64,000 nt of DNA from assembly GCF_027853245.1 (NCBI RefSeq), contig NZ_JAPTZM010000003.1; one strand, given 5' to 3'. Of this stretch, positions 52,501-61,075 are shown piece by piece. The stretch is from Atlantibacter subterraneus (GTDB taxonomy: Bacteria; Pseudomonadota; Gammaproteobacteria; Enterobacterales; Enterobacteriaceae). Position 1 is the first letter of the stretch, and each line of letters starts with the position of its first letter. The position numbers were made by a program, and so were the translations under genes. A model generated the notes under the pieces. It ran no database searches. It saw only the letters and a program-made list of their open reading frames with translations, and had not been told where the DNA came from.

Positions 52501-53727
52501 ATGACAGAAATATTACTTGGCGTGGGGATGTTCACGCTGATTGTTCTGGTGCTTTCAGTGCTGATTTTGTTCGCCAAATCGCTGCTGGTTAACGCCAGCG
52601 ATGTGGTGATTGAAATCAACGACGACGCCGATAAACAGTTCCGCGCGCCAGCGGGGGACAAGCTGCTCAACACCTTATCGAACCAGGGGATCTTCGTTTC
52701 ATCCGCCTGCGGCGGCGGTGGCTCCTGCGGCCAGTGCCGCGTGACGGTGAAATCCGGCGGCGGGGACATTCTGCCCACCGAGCGGGCGCATATCTCGAAA
52801 CGCGAAGCCAAAGAGGGCTGCCGTCTGGCCTGCCAGGTGGCGGTGCGCCAGGATATGAAAATCGAACTGCCGGAAGAGATTTTTGGCATTAAGAAATGGC
52901 AGTGCGAAGTGATCTCTAACGATAACAAAGCCACGTTTATCAAAGAGCTGAAACTGCGCATTCCCGAAGGTGAAGACGTGCCGTTCCGCGCGGGTGGCTA
53001 CATTCAAATCGAATGCCCGCCGCACACGGTGAATTACGCCGATTTCGACGTGCCGCAGGAATATCGCAGCGACTGGGAAAAATTCAATCTGTTCCGCTTC
53101 CAGTCAACCGTGACCGAACCCTGCGTGCGCGCCTATTCCATGGCGAACTACCCGGATGAAAAGGGCATCATCATGCTGAACGTGCGTATCGCCACGCCGC
53201 CGCCGAACGTGCCTGATGCGCCGCCGGGGATTATGTCCTCCTATATCTGGTCGCTGAAGGCCGGAGATAGCGTGACCATTTCCGGGCCGTTCGGCGAGTT
53301 CTTCGCGAAAGAGACCGACGCCGAAATGGTGTTTATCGGCGGTGGGGCAGGGATGGCACCGATGCGCTCGCATATTTTCGACCAGCTGGTACGCCTGAAA
53401 ACCCAACGTAAAATCAGCTTCTGGTACGGCGCGCGCTCGATGCGTGAAATGTTCTACCAGGAAGAGTTTGAGCAGCTGGCGCGGGATAACCCGAACTTTA
53501 GCTTCCATATTGCGTTGTCAGATCCGCTACCGGAGGACAACTGGACCGGCTATACCGGGTTTATCCATAATGTCCTGTATGAAAACTACCTGCGCGACCA
53601 TCCGGCACCGGAAGATTGCGAGTTCTATATGTGCGGTCCGCCGATGATGAACGCTGCGGTCATTACCATGCTGAAGAACCTGGGCGTTGAGGATGAAAAC
53701 ATCCTGCTGGATGATTTCGGAGGTTAA
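52501..53727 (+). CDS. nqrF: Na+-NQR subunit F, NADH dehydrogenase
   Basis: Entry point for electrons from NADH. The 408-residue protein has one N-terminal membrane helix and a ferredoxin domain with the [2Fe-2S] cysteines Cys70, Cys76, Cys79 and Cys111. An FAD/NADH reductase domain follows (RAYSMANYPDE, GGGAGMAPMRSH, FYMCGPPMMNAA). All cofactor residues are present. Followed after 2 bases by nqrM. Confidence 0.97.
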   Translation: MTEILLGVGMFTLIVLVLSVLILFAKSLLVNASDVVIEINDDADKQFRAPAGDKLLNTLSNQGIFVSSACGGGGSCGQCRVTVKSGGGDILPTERAHISKREAKEGCRLACQVAVRQDMKIELPEEIFGIKKWQCEVISNDNKATFIKELKLRIPEGEDVPFRAGGYIQIECPPHTVNYADFDVPQEYRSDWEKFNLFRFQSTVTEPCVRAYSMANYPDEKGIIMLNVRIATPPPNVPDAPPGIMSSYIWSLKAGDSVTISGPFGEFFAKETDAEMVFIGGGAGMAPMRSHIFDQLVRLKTQRKISFWYGARSMREMFYQEEFEQLARDNPNFSFHIALSDPLPEDNWTGYTGFIHNVLYENYLRDHPAPEDCEFYMCGPPMMNAAVITMLKNLGVEDENILLDDFGG

Positions 53728-53729
53728 TA

Positions 53730-53942
53730 ATGCTGACCATTTTTATCGCTACCTTTGCCATCTTCCTGCTGGTGATTTTCGGCATGTCGCTCGGCGTGCT
53801 GATCAAACGCAAAACCCTCCAGGGCAGCTGCGGGGGGATCTCCGCGCTGGGAATGGAAAAGGTGTGCGATTGCCCCGAGCCCTGCGATGCGCGTAAAAAA
53901 CGCATGGCCCGGGCGGCCCAGCGCCAGAACCGCATTCTCTAA
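53730..53942 (+). CDS. nqrM: NqrM, assembly factor of Na+-NQR
   Basis: A 70-residue protein (DUF539): one N-terminal membrane helix (about 2-25) and four Cys (34, 46, 48, 52) in CGGISALGMEKVCDCPEPC, then a basic tail. It is needed to place iron into the NqrD/E site. GGAGGT overlaps the end of nqrF. In Vibrio an apbE gene stands between nqrF and nqrM; here it does not. Confidence 0.93.
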   Translation: MLTIFIATFAIFLLVIFGMSLGVLIKRKTLQGSCGGISALGMEKVCDCPEPCDARKKRMARAAQRQNRIL

Positions 53943-53947
53943 TCTGA

Positions 53948-53978
53948 ATCGCCTCCTCTCTGGAGGCGATGTCTTATC
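53948..53978 (+). terminator. Hairpin after nqrM, weak terminator
   Basis: Perfect 9-bp stem ATCGCCTCC (53948-53956) with GGAGGCGAT (53962-53970), followed only by a short GTCTTATC tract, so termination may be partial. Confidence 0.5.
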
Positions 53979-54005
53979 CGGCTCTTCTCAATTTGCCAAA
54001 CCAGG

Positions 54006-54021
54006 CTGTATACTTATCCAG
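54006..54021 (+). promoter_or_regulatory. LexA (SOS) box of dinB
   Basis: CTGTATACTTATCCAG matches the CTGT-N8-ACAG LexA box with one mismatch and is nearly identical to the E. coli dinB box as I remember it. It lies 20 bases before the dinB ATG. Confidence 0.8.
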
Positions 54022-54041
54022 TGTTATTCCTGAGGTGGGCT

Positions 54042-55097
54042 ATGCGCAAAATTATTCACGTCGATATGGACTGCTTTTTTGCAGCCGTGGAGATGCGCGA
54101 CAACCCGGCGCTACGCGATATCCCCATCGCCATCGGCGGCAGCCGGGAGCGGCGCGGGGTCATCAGCACGGCGAACTATCCGGCGCGCAAATTCGGCGTG
54201 CGCAGCGCCATGCCGACGGGGATGGCCCTGAAACTTTGCCCCCATCTCACGTTGTTGCCTGGCCGCTTCGACGCCTATAAAGAAGCCTCTAACCATATCC
54301 GTGAAATCTTCCTGCGCTACACGCCGCTGATTGAACCGCTGTCGCTGGACGAAGCCTACCTGGACGTCACTGACAGCCCGCACTGCCACGGTTCGGCAAC
54401 GCTGATGGCGCGGGAAATCCGCCAGACCATTTTTGATGAACTGCAACTTACCGCTTCCGCAGGCATCGCGCCGATAAAATTCGTGGCGAAAATCGCCTCA
54501 GACCTGAATAAGCCCAACGGCCAGTGCGTGATCACGCCGGAAGAAATGCCCGCGTTTTTGAAAACCCTGCCGCTGTCGAAAATCCCCGGTGTTGGCAAAG
54601 TCACCGCCGGCAAGCTGGAACAGCTGGGGCTGGTGACCTGTGAAGACGTGCAGAAATGCGACCTGGCGTCACTGTTAAAGCGTTTTGGTAAATTCGGGCG
54701 AGTGCTGTGGGAACGCAGCCAGGGTATTGATGAGCGGGAGGTCAGCAACGACCGGCAGCGTAAATCCATCGGCGTGGAGCGCACCCTTGCCGAGGACATT
54801 CACGCCTGGTCTGATTGTGAAGAAATTATTGAACGCCTGTACCCGGAACTTGAACGGCGGCTTGCCAATGTCAAACCCGACCTGTTAATTGCCCGCCAGG
54901 GCGTTAAGCTTAAGTTTAATGATTTCCAGCTCACGACTCAGGAGCACGTCTGGCCGCGGCTGAATAAAGAAGACCTGCTTGCCACGGCGCGCAAAACCTG
55001 GGACGAGCGGCGCGCCGGGCGCGGCGTTCGGCTGGTGGGCCTGCATGTCACCTTACTCGACCCGCAGCTGGAGCGTCAGCTGGTTCTGGGGCTTTGA
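54042..55097 (+). CDS. dinB: DNA polymerase IV (Y-family, translesion)
   Basis: SOS-induced error-prone polymerase. At 351 residues it has the E. coli length. Catalytic carboxylates: Asp8 in IIHVDMDCFFAAVE, and the Asp-Glu pair in LSLDEAYLDVT. YPARKFGVRSAMP and the helix-hairpin-helix segment SKIPGVGKVTAGKLEQLG are present, and the C-terminus ends in the clamp-binding QLVLGL. I use the ATG at 54042; an upstream in-frame TTG would overlap the LexA box. Confidence 0.97.
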   Translation: MRKIIHVDMDCFFAAVEMRDNPALRDIPIAIGGSRERRGVISTANYPARKFGVRSAMPTGMALKLCPHLTLLPGRFDAYKEASNHIREIFLRYTPLIEPLSLDEAYLDVTDSPHCHGSATLMAREIRQTIFDELQLTASAGIAPIKFVAKIASDLNKPNGQCVITPEEMPAFLKTLPLSKIPGVGKVTAGKLEQLGLVTCEDVQKCDLASLLKRFGKFGRVLWERSQGIDEREVSNDRQRKSIGVERTLAEDIHAWSDCEEIIERLYPELERRLANVKPDLLIARQGVKLKFNDFQLTTQEHVWPRLNKEDLLATARKTWDERRAGRGVRLVGLHVTLLDPQLERQLVLGL

Positions 55098-55121
55098 ATC
55101 TTGCTTAAACAGGAGGCTGCA

Positions 55122-55634
55122 ATGGTCAATGACGCGCCTGTTATTCGTCGCTATCATCCACGCGATTTCCCTGATGTGGTGGAAGTGTTTCTCCGTTCGG
55201 TCAGCGAAGTGGCGGCTAAAGATTACAACGAGGCGCAAACCCGCGCCTGGGCGCAAATTGATGAACAGCGCTGGATGGTTCGCCTGTCCCACGCCTGGAC
55301 GTTTGTCGCCTGTTATCAGGATGAACTCGCCGGGTTTATTACCCTCGAGCGCGACGGTCACCTCGATTTATTGTTTGTGCATCCTGATTACCAGCGGCAA
55401 AAAACCGCCACCGCGCTGTTGAATCGCCTGGAAAGCCAGGCCCGTGCCCAAAACATCGCCACGCTGTTTACTGAGGCCAGCATCACGGCGCGGCCTTTCT
55501 TTGAGCGGCACGGATTTAAAGTCATGGCGAAACAGACCGTGGCGCTGCGCGGCGAAGAATTTGTCAATTACCGGATGCAGAAGTGGCTGGGCGAGGCGCT
55601 CACGCTGCTCGAATACCGCGAGCTGAGCGAATAA
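55122..55634 (+). CDS. yafP: GNAT-family acetyltransferase YafP
   Basis: A 170-residue N-acetyltransferase fold protein: N-terminal IRRYHPRDFPDVVEVFLRSV, then LDLLFVHPDYQRQKTATALL with the acetyl-CoA loop, and ASITARPFFERHGF. It corresponds to E. coli YafP, which follows dinB in an SOS operon, and is some 20 residues longer at the C-terminus. The substrate is unknown. AGGAGG precedes the ATG at 55122, 24 bases after dinB, so SOS co-expression is likely. Confidence 0.88.
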   Translation: MVNDAPVIRRYHPRDFPDVVEVFLRSVSEVAAKDYNEAQTRAWAQIDEQRWMVRLSHAWTFVACYQDELAGFITLERDGHLDLLFVHPDYQRQKTATALLNRLESQARAQNIATLFTEASITARPFFERHGFKVMAKQTVALRGEEFVNYRMQKWLGEALTLLEYRELSE

Positions 55635-55660
55635 AAAAGGGCAACATCGCGTTGCCCTTA
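55632..55660 (-). terminator. Rho-independent terminator of pepD
   Basis: Stem AAGGGCAAC (55637-55645) with GTTGCCCTT (55651-55659); on the minus strand a T6 run follows. It lies between the converging yafP and pepD. Confidence 0.85.
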
Positions 55661-55669
55661 GCCTTAAGC

Positions 55670-57127
55670 TTATTTCGCCGGAATGGCTTTCAGCAGTTCT
55701 GTGAGAAGCGTCCAGTACTGGCCGACGCTTTCGATATGAACCTGCTCATCCGGGGAGTGCGGCCCGGTAATGGTTGGCCCAATCGACACCATATCCATCT
55801 CCGGATACGGTTTTTTGAACAGACCGCATTCCAGACCCGCGTGGATCACCTGGATGTTCGGCGTCTTGTTGAACAGCTTCTGATAGGTTTCACGCACCAG
55901 CGCCATCACTGGCGAGCTGGCGTCCGGCTGCCAGCCAGGGTAGCTGCCTTTGGCTTCGGTTTGCGCGCCTACCAGGCTGCCCAGCGATTCCAGCATGCCG
56001 ACCACGTAATCTTTACCGCTGTCGATAAGCGAACGGATCAGGCAAATAATCTGCGCGCTGTCCTGCTCCATGGTCACCACGCCAACGTTCAGGGACGTTT
56101 CCACCACGCCTTTCGCCACGTCGGAGTTACGGATCACGCCGTTCGGGGTGGCGTTCAGCAGGCTGATAAACACATCGCGGCTTTTTGCAGTCAGGGCGGC
56201 TTTATCGGCGGTTGCGCTGTCCAGCAGCACCACCAGATTTTTTTCCACTACCGACAGTTCGTTTTTCAGGATCTCCTGATAGTGGCTGGCGAGATTTTTC
56301 AACTCAGCCGCTTTGTCTGCCGGAACGGCAACGGTCGCAAAGCCTTCACGCGGGATGGCGTTACGCAGGGTGCCGCCGTTAAAGTCCACCAGACGCAGGT
56401 CCAGCTCTTTGGCGTGACCAGCCAGGAAACGCGCCAGCAGTTTGTTGGCGTTGCCCAGGCCTAAATGAATATCGCCGCCGGAGTGGCCGCCCTTCAGGCC
56501 CTTCAGGGTCAGTTTGAAGGTTTCAAAACCTGCCGGAATCGCTTCGCGCTCCAGTTTCAGGGTAGTGATGAAATCGATGCCGCCCGCGCAGCCCATATAG
56601 ATTTCACCTTCTTCTTCAGAGTCGGTGTTAATCAGAATGTCGGCTTTCAACCAGCCCGGCTGCAAACCAAACGCGCCGTCCATGCCCGCTTCTTCGGTCA
56701 TGGTCAGCAGCACTTCCAGCGGGCCGTGGGCCACGGAATAATCCGCCAGCACCGCCAGCGCGGACGCCATGCCAATGCCGTTATCCGCGCCCAGCGTCGT
56801 GCCGCGCGCTTTCACCCATTCGCCATCGATCCACGGTTGGATCGGGTCTTTGGTGAAGTCATGTTCGGTATCGTTATTTTTCTGCGGCACCATATCGAGG
56901 TGCGCCTGCAATACCACCGTTTTACGGTTTTCCATACCGGCGGTCGCCGGTTTGCGGATCAGAATGTTGCCGACGCTGTCGCGCTCCGCTTCCAGTCCTT
57001 TCTCGCTGGCCCAGCTTAAAATGTGTTCGGCGAGTTGTTCTTCATGATAAGACGGGTGAGGGATGGAGCAGATTTTGGCAAAAATATCCCACAGTGGCTG
57101 TGGGGAGAGTTGAGACAGTTCAGACAC
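55670..57127 (-). CDS. pepD: Cytosol non-specific dipeptidase (aminoacyl-histidine dipeptidase)
   Basis: Metallopeptidase of the M20 family that hydrolyses unblocked dipeptides such as carnosine-type Xaa-His. At 485 residues it is equal to E. coli PepD. Zinc-site segments: VLQAHLDMVPQKN, GTTLGADNGIGMA, TMTEEAGMDGAFG, and the late IHAGLECGLF with GPTITGPHSPDEQVHIESV in two parts. The gene has its own promoter region (257-base gap to divergent gpt) and terminator. Confidence 0.96.
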   Translation of the reverse strand: MSELSQLSPQPLWDIFAKICSIPHPSYHEEQLAEHILSWASEKGLEAERDSVGNILIRKPATAGMENRKTVVLQAHLDMVPQKNNDTEHDFTKDPIQPWIDGEWVKARGTTLGADNGIGMASALAVLADYSVAHGPLEVLLTMTEEAGMDGAFGLQPGWLKADILINTDSEEEGEIYMGCAGGIDFITTLKLEREAIPAGFETFKLTLKGLKGGHSGGDIHLGLGNANKLLARFLAGHAKELDLRLVDFNGGTLRNAIPREGFATVAVPADKAAELKNLASHYQEILKNELSVVEKNLVVLLDSATADKAALTAKSRDVFISLLNATPNGVIRNSDVAKGVVETSLNVGVVTMEQDSAQIICLIRSLIDSGKDYVVGMLESLGSLVGAQTEAKGSYPGWQPDASSPVMALVRETYQKLFNKTPNIQVIHAGLECGLFKKPYPEMDMVSIGPTITGPHSPDEQVHIESVGQYWTLLTELLKAIPAK

Positions 57128-57384
57128 GTTAAGTCTCCTTGACGTTGACCCGGCAAAAGATGCTGCCGGTCACAGGTTTACCTGATTACGATGTACCACA
57201 AGCCAGGCTTGCGTGATGCCGTGAGCATACCACTTTCTGTTACGTCATGTAGACCGACTCACGTAAAAACCGCAGCGGATGCCGCACAGCACTGGTTTTT
57301 AGTGCGTCAGATCTCTATAATCTCGCGCAACCTATTTTCCCCTGAATACTTTTAAGCCGTTAAAAACAGGCCGGGACACTTCAC

Positions 57385-57843
57385 ATGAGCGAAAAATACA
57401 TCGTCACCTGGGACATGTTGCAGATTCACGCCCGCAAACTGGCAAGCCGCTTGCTGCCAGCCGATCAATGGAAAGGCATTATCGCCGTGAGCCGTGGTGG
57501 TTTGGTTCCTGGCGGGCTGCTGGCTCGTGAAATGGGGATTCGCTATGTCGATACCGTCTGTATTTCCAGCTACGATCATGACAACCAGCGCGAACTGAAA
57601 GTGCTCAAGCGCGCTGAAGGCGACGGTGAAGGCTTTATCGTCATTGACGACCTGGTAGACACCGGCGGCACCGCGGTTGCCATCCGTGAGATGTACCCGA
57701 AAGCACATTTCGTGACCATCTTCGCCAAACCTGCCGGTAAACCGCTGGTGGATGACTACGTTGTGGACATCCCGCAGGATACCTGGATTGAGCAACCGTG
57801 GGACATGGGTGTGGTGTTTGTACCGCCATTGTCTGGCCGTTAA
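57385..57843 (+). CDS. gpt: Xanthine-guanine phosphoribosyltransferase
   Basis: Purine salvage enzyme converting guanine, xanthine and, less well, hypoxanthine with PRPP to nucleotides. 152 residues as in E. coli. The PRPP motif FIVIDDLVDTGGTA and the early IIAVSRGGLVPGGLLARE are complete. A TATAAT-type -10 (TCTATAATC) is visible about 70 bases upstream of the ATG. Own terminator. Confidence 0.97.
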   Translation: MSEKYIVTWDMLQIHARKLASRLLPADQWKGIIAVSRGGLVPGGLLAREMGIRYVDTVCISSYDHDNQRELKVLKRAEGDGEGFIVIDDLVDTGGTAVAIREMYPKAHFVTIFAKPAGKPLVDDYVVDIPQDTWIEQPWDMGVVFVPPLSGR

Positions 57844-57873
57844 TGCCAAACCGCGTTTTGCCTGACTGATATC

Positions 57874-57905
57874 AACGCCCGCTTGCCGGGCGTTTGTTTT
57901 TTTTA
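57874..57905 (+). terminator. Rho-independent terminator after gpt
   Basis: Stem AACGCCCG (57874-57881) with CGGGCGTT (57887-57894), then T-rich TGTTTTTTTT. Confidence 0.85.
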
Positions 57906-57956
57906 GCCTCTGACACGCTACAATAGGGCCATTGAGCGTTATGGAGGCTGAACGAC

Positions 57957-59198
57957 ATGGCAAAAAATCTAAGCGAAACCCTGTTTAAACCCCGCTTTAA
58001 ACACCCGGAGACGTCAACTCTGGTCCGGCGGGTGCATCACACCGGCCATCCCGCCATTCAGTCCGCCCTCGATGGTAAAAATATTCCCCACTGGTACCGG
58101 ATGATTAACCGGCTGATGTGGGTATGGCGCGGCATCGACCCGCGTGAAATCCTCGACGTGCAGGCGCGTATCGTAATGAGCGACGCCGAGCGCACCGATC
58201 CGGCGCTGTACGACACGGTGATCGGCTATCGCGGCGGCAACTGGATATACGAATGGTCAAAGCAGGCCATGCTCTGGCAGCAGCGGGCAGGGCAGGTGGA
58301 TGATGAAGCGACCGCCGGTCGCCACTGGCTGAAAGCCTCTAACCTGTACAGCATCGCGGCATATCCGCATTTAAAAGGCGACGAACTGGCGGAACAGGCC
58401 CAGGCGCTGGCGAACCGCGCCTATGAAGAAGCAGCGCAGCGCCTGCCGTGCAATATTCGCGAGCTGGAATTCAACGTGCCCGGAGGCAGCCCTGTAAGCG
58501 GTTTTTTACACCAGCCGGAGGGCGACGGGCCATTCCCAACCGTACTGATGTGCGGCGGCCTTGACGCGCTGCAAAGCGATTATTTTAACCTGTTCGAGCA
58601 ATATTTTGCGCCGCTGGGCATCGCCATGTTGACCCTGGATATGCCGTCGGTCGGCTTTTCCACCAAATGGAAACTCACCCAGGACTCCAGCCTGCTGCAC
58701 CAGCACGTGCTGAAATCCCTGCCGGATCTGCCCTGGATTGACCACACCCGCGTGGCGTTGTTTGGCTTCCGCTTCGGTGCCAACGTCGCGGTGCGCCTGG
58801 CCTACCTTGAATCGCCGCGCCTGAGAGCGGTAGCGTGTCTCGGGCCGGTAGTGCACCAGTTGCTGACCGACGCGGCGCTGCAAAACAAAGTGCCGGAAAT
58901 GTATATGGACGTGCTGGCCAGCCGGCTTGGCATGTACGATGCGGCGGATAGCGCCCTGCGCACTGAGCTTAACCGCTATTCGCTTAAGACTCAGGGGCTG
59001 CTGGGCCGCCGTTGCCCGACTCCGATGCTGTCGGGCTACTGGAAGAACGATCCCTTTAGCCCACCTGAAGAGTCGCGATTCATCACCTCGTCATCCTCGG
59101 ATGGCAAATTGCTGGAGATACCCTTTAATCCGGTGTATCGCAACTTTGATAAAGCGTTAAAAGAAATTGCCGACTGGATTAACAAGCGATTTAGTTAA
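57957..59198 (+). CDS. frsA: Fermentation-respiration switch protein FrsA (esterase-like)
   Basis: An alpha/beta-hydrolase protein of 413 residues (E. coli 414), known to bind unphosphorylated enzyme IIA-Glc of the glucose phosphotransferase system. PTVLMCGGLDALQSDY and LFGFRFGANVAVRLAYLE are recognisable; the usual nucleophile elbow G-x-S-x-G is G-F-R-F-G, so the nucleophilic Ser is absent at that place, in line with debate on its catalytic role. GGAGG lies before the ATG. Confidence 0.94.
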   Translation: MAKNLSETLFKPRFKHPETSTLVRRVHHTGHPAIQSALDGKNIPHWYRMINRLMWVWRGIDPREILDVQARIVMSDAERTDPALYDTVIGYRGGNWIYEWSKQAMLWQQRAGQVDDEATAGRHWLKASNLYSIAAYPHLKGDELAEQAQALANRAYEEAAQRLPCNIRELEFNVPGGSPVSGFLHQPEGDGPFPTVLMCGGLDALQSDYFNLFEQYFAPLGIAMLTLDMPSVGFSTKWKLTQDSSLLHQHVLKSLPDLPWIDHTRVALFGFRFGANVAVRLAYLESPRLRAVACLGPVVHQLLTDAALQNKVPEMYMDVLASRLGMYDAADSALRTELNRYSLKTQGLLGRRCPTPMLSGYWKNDPFSPPEESRFITSSSSDGKLLEIPFNPVYRNFDKALKEIADWINKRFS

Positions 59199-59255
59199 TA
59201 GATTGCTAAATTCCATTGATTTGGTAAAACAGTTGCTTCACCAAAGGAGATCGCA

Positions 59256-59657
59256 ATGACGTTACCGAGTGGACACCCGAAGAGCAGGATGATCAAAAAG
59301 TTCACGGCCCTGGGCCCGTATATCCGGGAAGGGCAATGTGAAGACAACCGTTTCTTTTTCGATTGCCTGGCAGTTTGCGTCAATGTCAAACCCGCGCCGG
59401 AAAAGCGTGAGTTCTGGGGATGGTGGATGGAGCTGGAAGCGGAAGAGAAACGCTTTACCTACACCTGGCATTTTGGTCTTTATGATGAAGAGGGGATCTG
59501 GAAAGCGACGCCGATTAAAGATCGCGAGGTGACTGAAAAGCTGGAGCAAACCCTGCGTGATTTTCACGAGCGTCTGCGCGAGCTGCTGGCCTCAATGGAT
59601 CTTAAATTAGAGCCGGCAGATGATTTTGCCGAAGCGAATATCAAACTTACCGCCTGA
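59256..59657 (+). CDS. crl: Sigma-S assembly factor Crl
   Basis: Promotes binding of RpoS to core RNA polymerase and so favours stationary-phase genes such as those for curli. 133 residues as in E. coli. LPSGHPKSRMIKKFTALGPY, FWGWWMELEAEEKRFTYTWH and IWKATPIKDREVTEKLEQTL are the conserved blocks. AAAGGAGA stands 7 bases before the ATG. It converges on phoE. Confidence 0.95.
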   Translation: MTLPSGHPKSRMIKKFTALGPYIREGQCEDNRFFFDCLAVCVNVKPAPEKREFWGWWMELEAEEKRFTYTWHFGLYDEEGIWKATPIKDREVTEKLEQTLRDFHERLRELLASMDLKLEPADDFAEANIKLTA

Positions 59658-59680
59658 TTAATTTCCCCGCTTTACAAAGC

Positions 59681-59707
59681 AAAACCCCCGCTTGCGCGGG
59701 GGGTTTG
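59681..59707. terminator. Bidirectional terminator (crl / phoE)
   Basis: Stem AAACCCCCGC (59682-59691) with GCGGGGG and TTT to 59706 around a TTGC loop, with A-rich left and T-containing right flank, between converging crl and phoE. Confidence 0.75.
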
Positions 59708-59727
59708 GTAGCCATTCGTGTTACTGC

Positions 59728-60783
59728 TTAGAACTGGTAAGTCATACCAACGGCAACGATGTCATCGTTGTTGATGCCGAGCGCATTGTCGCCATCCAGT
59801 TGGTTAATTTTGTAGTCCACAAAGGCAGACATGTTTTTGTTGAAGTAGTACACCGCGCCTACGTCGATGTATTTCACTAAATCAACGTCGCCGATGCCGT
59901 TAATGTCTTTGCCTTCAGACTGGACGTAGCCCAGGGACGGACGCAGGCCGAAGTCGAACTGGTACTGAACAACCGCTTCGAAGTTCTGGGCTTTGTTCGC
60001 AAAGCCGCCAGAAATTGGGGTCATGTTGCGGGTTTCCGAGTACATGGTTGCCAGGTACAGGTTGTTCGCGTCATATTTCAGACCGGTCGCCCAGGCTTCC
60101 GCTTTTTTACCCTGACCGCGCAGCTGCTGTTCCTGCAGATCGGTGCGATCGGAGTTGGTGTAGGCGCCGCCGATGCTGAATGCGCTGCCGCCGAAGTCAT
60201 AGGTTACCGCTGTACCGAAACCGTCGCCGTTCTCTTTGTTAGCGGCACGGCCTTCGTTTTTAGCCTGGTATTGCAGCGTGGTGTTCAGACCATCAACCAG
60301 ACCGAAGAAATCGGTGTTGCGGTAAGTCGCCAGGCTGCTGGAACGCTTGGTCATGAAGTTATCGGTCTGGCCGGAAGAGTCGCCGCCGAATTCCGGGAAC
60401 ATATCGGTCCAGGCTTCAACGTCATACAGCGCGCCCAGGTTACGACCGTAGTCGATAGAACCGAAGTCCTGGAATTTAATACCGGCGAAAGCCAGACGGG
60501 TTTTCTGGGCGTTAGCCGCACCTTCTTCTTTGTTACCGGCAAATTCCGCTTCCCAGCGGCCAAAGCCAGTCATAGTGTCGGTGATTTGTGTTTCACCTTT
60601 GAAGCCGAAACGAGCATAAGTCATATCGCCATCTTTCGCGGCGTAATCACTCATGTAGTGCATTGCTTTAACGCGGCCGTATACGTCCAGTTTGTTGCCG
60701 TTCTTGTTATACACTTCTGCTGCTTGCGCTGCTGACGCTGCTACAACGCCCATCACCACTAATGCCAACGTGCTTTTTTTCAT
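59728..60783 (-). CDS. phoE: Outer-membrane phosphoporin PhoE
   Basis: Trimeric 16-stranded porin with preference for anions, made under phosphate starvation. It is 351 residues from the ATG at 60783 (MKKSTLALVVMGVVAASAAQA signal in 21 residues, given here as start and end: MKKSTLALV to SAAQA). The mature part begins AEVYNKNGNKLDVYG. PEFGGDSSGQTDNFMTKR is the constriction-loop region and the C-terminus ends GMTYQF with the terminal Phe needed for assembly. The match is to PhoE rather than OmpC/OmpF, and a pho box precedes it. A longer in-frame start at 60852 overlaps the promoter. Confidence 0.95.
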   Translation of the reverse strand: MKKSTLALVVMGVVAASAAQAAEVYNKNGNKLDVYGRVKAMHYMSDYAAKDGDMTYARFGFKGETQITDTMTGFGRWEAEFAGNKEEGAANAQKTRLAFAGIKFQDFGSIDYGRNLGALYDVEAWTDMFPEFGGDSSGQTDNFMTKRSSSLATYRNTDFFGLVDGLNTTLQYQAKNEGRAANKENGDGFGTAVTYDFGGSAFSIGGAYTNSDRTDLQEQQLRGQGKKAEAWATGLKYDANNLYLATMYSETRNMTPISGGFANKAQNFEAVVQYQFDFGLRPSLGYVQSEGKDINGIGDVDLVKYIDVGAVYYFNKNMSAFVDYKINQLDGDNALGINNDDIVAVGMTYQF

Positions 60784-60847
60784 TTTCAATCCCAATTTTT
60801 TTATACGCGCTAAGTTTCGGACTTCCGCCCATTGAAAATCGGGATGA

Positions 60848-60881
60848 ATCATAACGAGGCTGTATTAAAGATCTGTGACAG
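60848..60881 (-). promoter_or_regulatory. PhoB box and -10 of phoE
   Basis: On the phoE strand CTGTCAC-AGAT-CTTTAAT (60881 down to 60864) is a two-half pho box in the usual 7-4-7 spacing. TATGAT (60853 to 60848) lies 10 bases further, the normal place of the -10 in PhoB-dependent promoters, where the box replaces the -35. Confidence 0.75.
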
Positions 60882-61075
60882 AGTGAGAAAAATTATAAAA
60901 AAGGATGAAACGATGTTTCTAAAAATGTGATTTTCGGAATTCCTGGTAATATTTTCCCTTTACGCCGCACATTGTGTGGGGATTTAAAACGGCGGAGTTG
61001 GCAAGTTGCCTGACTCCTGTTACAACGTCTTTCTGATTGTTCTTTTACTAATTTTTGTTGAAACGGCAGAGAATC

